DNA from: Synergistaceae bacterium UBA5560
Lineage (GTDB): Bacteria; Synergistota; Synergistia; Synergistales; Aminiphilaceae
Direction: 5' to 3'
Assembly (NCBI GenBank): GCA_002425685.1
Contig: DIMS01000028.1
Span: 19,832-44,181, forward strand
DNA length: 24,350 nucleotides
Below the pieces are notes generated by a model. That model did no database searches. It was not told the DNA's origin and worked only from the letters and a program-made list of their open reading frames with translations. The translations under genes were made by a program, and so were the position numbers. This document shows positions 22,804 to 24,350 of the stretch, in pieces. The first letter of the stretch is position 1; each line of letters starts with the position of its first letter.

Positions 22804-22841
22804 GTACACCGTGCCCCGGAGCGCTCCGGGGCACGGTGTAC
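22804..22841. terminator. 38-bp perfect palindrome, bidirectional terminator
   Basis: Bases 22804-22822 are the exact reverse complement of 22823-22841. In RNA this gives a stem of about 17 bp with a GCGC-type loop. It lies 26 bases after the disulfide reductase stop and faces the convergent azlD gene. The plus strand has AAAAAGC just before it (22797-22803), giving a T-run (GCTTTTT) for minus-strand transcripts. Confidence 0.82.
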
Positions 22842-22994
22842 TGTAACTACGGGGTTGACCGCATGGGGTCCGTGGCCTTTGTTGCGTTTGGAGTGTAAAT
22901 CTACCGCCGGAAAGCATCCGCCTGTTTCGGAGAGTCCCGGGGGCGGATTTCCGGAAAAGACAGTCTTTAGGACGATGTCTCCGCGTTGCCGTTC

Positions 22995-23291
22995 TCAGAA
23001 CTGTTGTGCCACCAGCGCGGCCCCTATGCCCAGGAGCAGGGAAAGAAACAGGCTCCGGGTAAAGCGGGTGGCAACGACCGTGACCCCGATCGCCGCAAGG
23101 CCGACGGTGCCCTGTCTCCATGCGCCTCCGGTCACGAGGGCGACGAGGATGCATCCGGGAAGGGCGTCGATGAGGCGACGGAAGGGGCCGGTCTTGGGAA
23201 GGCGCTCCGCCAGGAAAAGTCCCCCCGCCTTGAGGGTATAGTTCACCGCCGCCACAAGCCCGAAGAGAAGGAAGATCTCGCTGTGGGTCAT
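22995..23291 (-). CDS. azlD: AzlD-family branched-chain amino acid exporter small subunit
   Basis: 98 aa from ATG 23291, which overlaps the TGA of azlC as ATGA on the minus strand. A longer frame to 23576 is only a shadow of azlC. Four hydrophobic segments; the conserved AzlD sequence appears as VNYTLKAGGLFLAERLPKTGPFRRLIDALPGCILVALV. With AzlC it forms a two-component exporter for branched-chain amino acids or related compounds in the inner membrane. A gap of about 150 bases separates its stop from the terminator palindrome. Confidence 0.9.
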   Translation of the reverse strand: MTHSEIFLLFGLVAAVNYTLKAGGLFLAERLPKTGPFRRLIDALPGCILVALVTGGAWRQGTVGLAAIGVTVVATRFTRSLFLSLLLGIGAALVAQQF

Positions 23292-23968
23292 CGGGATGCC
23301 TCCGTTTCGTCCTTGCGGAAGACTGCCACGAGAGCTCCTGCGGCGCCGCCGAGGAGGACGTGCCATGTTCCCGGAAGAATGGGGTCCAGCAGAATACTTC
23401 CGAGCGCCGCCGTCATCCAGGGAAAAGCATCCTGCCTGCCCCTCCAGAGTCCCACGGCCAGAACTGTGAACACCGCGAGAAACACCACGTCGAGGCTCGC
23501 CAGAAGCGCTGCGGGAACAGCCTCGGAGAAGAGATTCCCCGCCACCGTTCCCGCCACCCAGGCAGCCATGACGCACACGCCGCCGCCAAAGAGAAACGCC
23601 GGGCCGCCCCGCCCCTCACGGAAGGCAACCATAGCCACGGCCCAGTTCTCGTCCGCCACGAGGTGAAGGAGGAGGAGTTTCCGGAGGGTCGATGCGGAAG
23701 CCAGCATGGGCTGTAGAGATGCCCCCACGAGAAGATAGCGGAGATTGATCGCGAGAATGGCCGTCACGAGTCCTCCCAGGGAAAGCGCAGTGTGCCAGAG
23801 GTCGAGGATGATGAACTGGGCCGACCCCGAAAAGATGGTCACGTCCATCACGGCCACCTGAAGAGCGCTGACGCCCTTCCCGGCGGCGAGGACACCCAGC
23901 ACTGCCCCGTAGGCTCCCACGCCGACCGCGACGGGAGATGTTTCAAGGAACCCCTTCGTAAAAGACAT
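23288..23968 (-). CDS. azlC: AzlC-family branched-chain amino acid exporter large subunit
   Basis: 226 aa from ATG 23968; on the minus strand GGGGAGGAAG sits 3-10 bases upstream, and the longer frame to 24106 has no membrane-type sequence or ribosome site. AzlC signatures: the small-residue first helix (SPVAVGVGAYGAVLG), IFSGSAQFIILDLW, AILAINLRYLLVGASLQPML and LLHLVADENWAVAM. The family exports branched-chain amino acids (azaleucine resistance in Bacillus). In an amino-acid-fermenting cell, export of excess amino acids or their analogues fits. No Lrp-type regulator is adjacent within the window. It is the first gene of a two-gene operon. Confidence 0.92.
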   Translation of the reverse strand: MSFTKGFLETSPVAVGVGAYGAVLGVLAAGKGVSALQVAVMDVTIFSGSAQFIILDLWHTALSLGGLVTAILAINLRYLLVGASLQPMLASASTLRKLLLLHLVADENWAVAMVAFREGRGGPAFLFGGGVCVMAAWVAGTVAGNLFSEAVPAALLASLDVVFLAVFTVLAVGLWRGRQDAFPWMTAALGSILLDPILPGTWHVLLGGAAGALVAVFRKDETEASR

Positions 23969-24283
23969 GTTCTTCCTCCCCTGCCTCTTCCAAGATGTGT
24001 CCTCTCTGCCCTGCGCAGGTTCTTCGAGGGGGGACCTGCCGGTGGAGCGGTGTCCTCCTGACCGGCACGTCCTCGTGCGAAACAGGTCCGAACACACTTC
24101 CGGCATGTTCCGTCGTCGTTCCGCGGCGAAAGGCTTCTCTTTCTGGAGATCTCACGGTAGCTGAAAAGACAAAAGAAGAACAGATACAGAAAAACCATAA
24201 ATGCACGAAACAGTTTTGCGCCCCTCTCGGGACCTCCGCACGTTCGGGGTATGTGGCGTCGGGCGTCGCGAACGTGCGCAACA
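23969..24283. other. Gene-free region upstream of azlCD
   Basis: No frame on either strand has recognisable protein features. The part at about 24160-24220 is AT-richer (AAAAGACAAAAGAAGAACAG) and probably holds the azlC promoter on the minus strand, though I cannot fix its hexamers. If so, the azlC leader is about 200 bases. A 10-bp inverted repeat lies at 24237-24278. Confidence 0.5.
24237..24278. repeat. 10-bp perfect inverted repeat with 22-base spacer
   Basis: CGCACGTTCG (24237-24246) and CGAACGTGCG (24269-24278) are exact reverse complements. It may be a dimeric regulator site for azlCD or an extra RNA hairpin next to the terminator at 24284. Confidence 0.5.
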
Positions 24284-24333
24284 GGATGCAGAAAGGGGAG
24301 CCGCTCTTCGAAGCGGCTCCCCTTTCTGCATCC
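24284..24333. terminator. 22-bp perfect hairpin at the right end
   Basis: Bases 24284-24305 pair exactly with 24312-24333 around a CTTCGA loop. The adjacent azlC gene reads leftward and starts at 23968, so this hairpin most likely ends a transcript arriving from the right, beyond the window. Neither side has a clean T-run (GTCTGTTTCG follows on the plus strand). Confidence 0.72.
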
Positions 24334-24350
24334 GTCTGTTTCGCGAAACA

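Noticed and set aside
22804..22841. Possible mobile-element end or attachment site at the perfect palindrome
   Set aside because: No integrase, transposase or target duplication nearby, and placement between convergent gene ends fits a terminator.

Overview
The window is a GC-rich (roughly 60-65 % by eye), tightly packed bacterial chromosome segment with operons, ATGA/GTGA stop-start overlaps and clear AGGAGG-type ribosome sites. Periplasmic binding proteins, Cache-type receptors, AzlCD, Mrp/Mbh-type antiporter genes and several c-di-GMP proteins suggest an anaerobic, motile, amino-acid-using, diderm-type bacterium. A member of Synergistota is my best guess from general gene content; this is inference, as no rRNA or other marker gene is present. 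I see no tRNA or rRNA gene, CRISPR array, IS element or phage gene.

Layout. (1) 142-1230 (-): a response regulator with a SpoIIE/PP2C phosphatase output domain, then about 0.8 kb (1231-2043) with no convincing gene. (2) 2044-8313 (+): a signalling block. It holds an unrecognised repeat-containing protein, a type 1 periplasmic binding protein with an apparent CTG start, a membrane GAF/HD-GYP c-di-GMP phosphodiesterase coupled to it, and an EAL-CBS-GGDEF protein. The block ends at a 23-bp perfect hairpin. (3) 8504-10760 (+): nitroreductase, a single-span protein of unknown function and an EamA-type exporter, meeting a DedA gene (-) tail to tail. (4) 11489-15696 (+): a seven-gene cation/proton antiporter operon (C-D-E-F-G, a DUF4040/MbhD-like protein fused to a solute-binding-like domain, and an MbhE-MnhB fusion). 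It has no NuoL-like MrpA subunit and no hydrogenase genes. (5) 15764-16639 (+): a QueG-like iron-sulfur protein, then a flavin reductase-like gene and a chemoreceptor on the minus strand. (6) 20010-22777 (+): a YfbR-like HD hydrolase, then a class III flavin disulfide reductase with its own strong promoter and a CsoR/CstR-like operator palindrome. (7) 22995-23968 (-): azlD and azlC, then a 382-bp gene-free right end closing with another long hairpin.

How the genes may work together. The binding protein / HD-GYP pair looks like a ligand-controlled c-di-GMP degrading receptor, with the EAL-CBS-GGDEF protein as a second, probably nucleotide-sensing, c-di-GMP enzyme and the chemoreceptor as a separate sensory input. 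The antiporter operon resembles the ion-translocating half of a membrane-bound hydrogenase, standing alone. Its oddest member is 14240-14986, where a three-helix antiporter subunit carries a shortened solute-binding-protein-like domain that charge distribution places on the cytoplasmic side. I regard that fusion as the most interesting item in the window.
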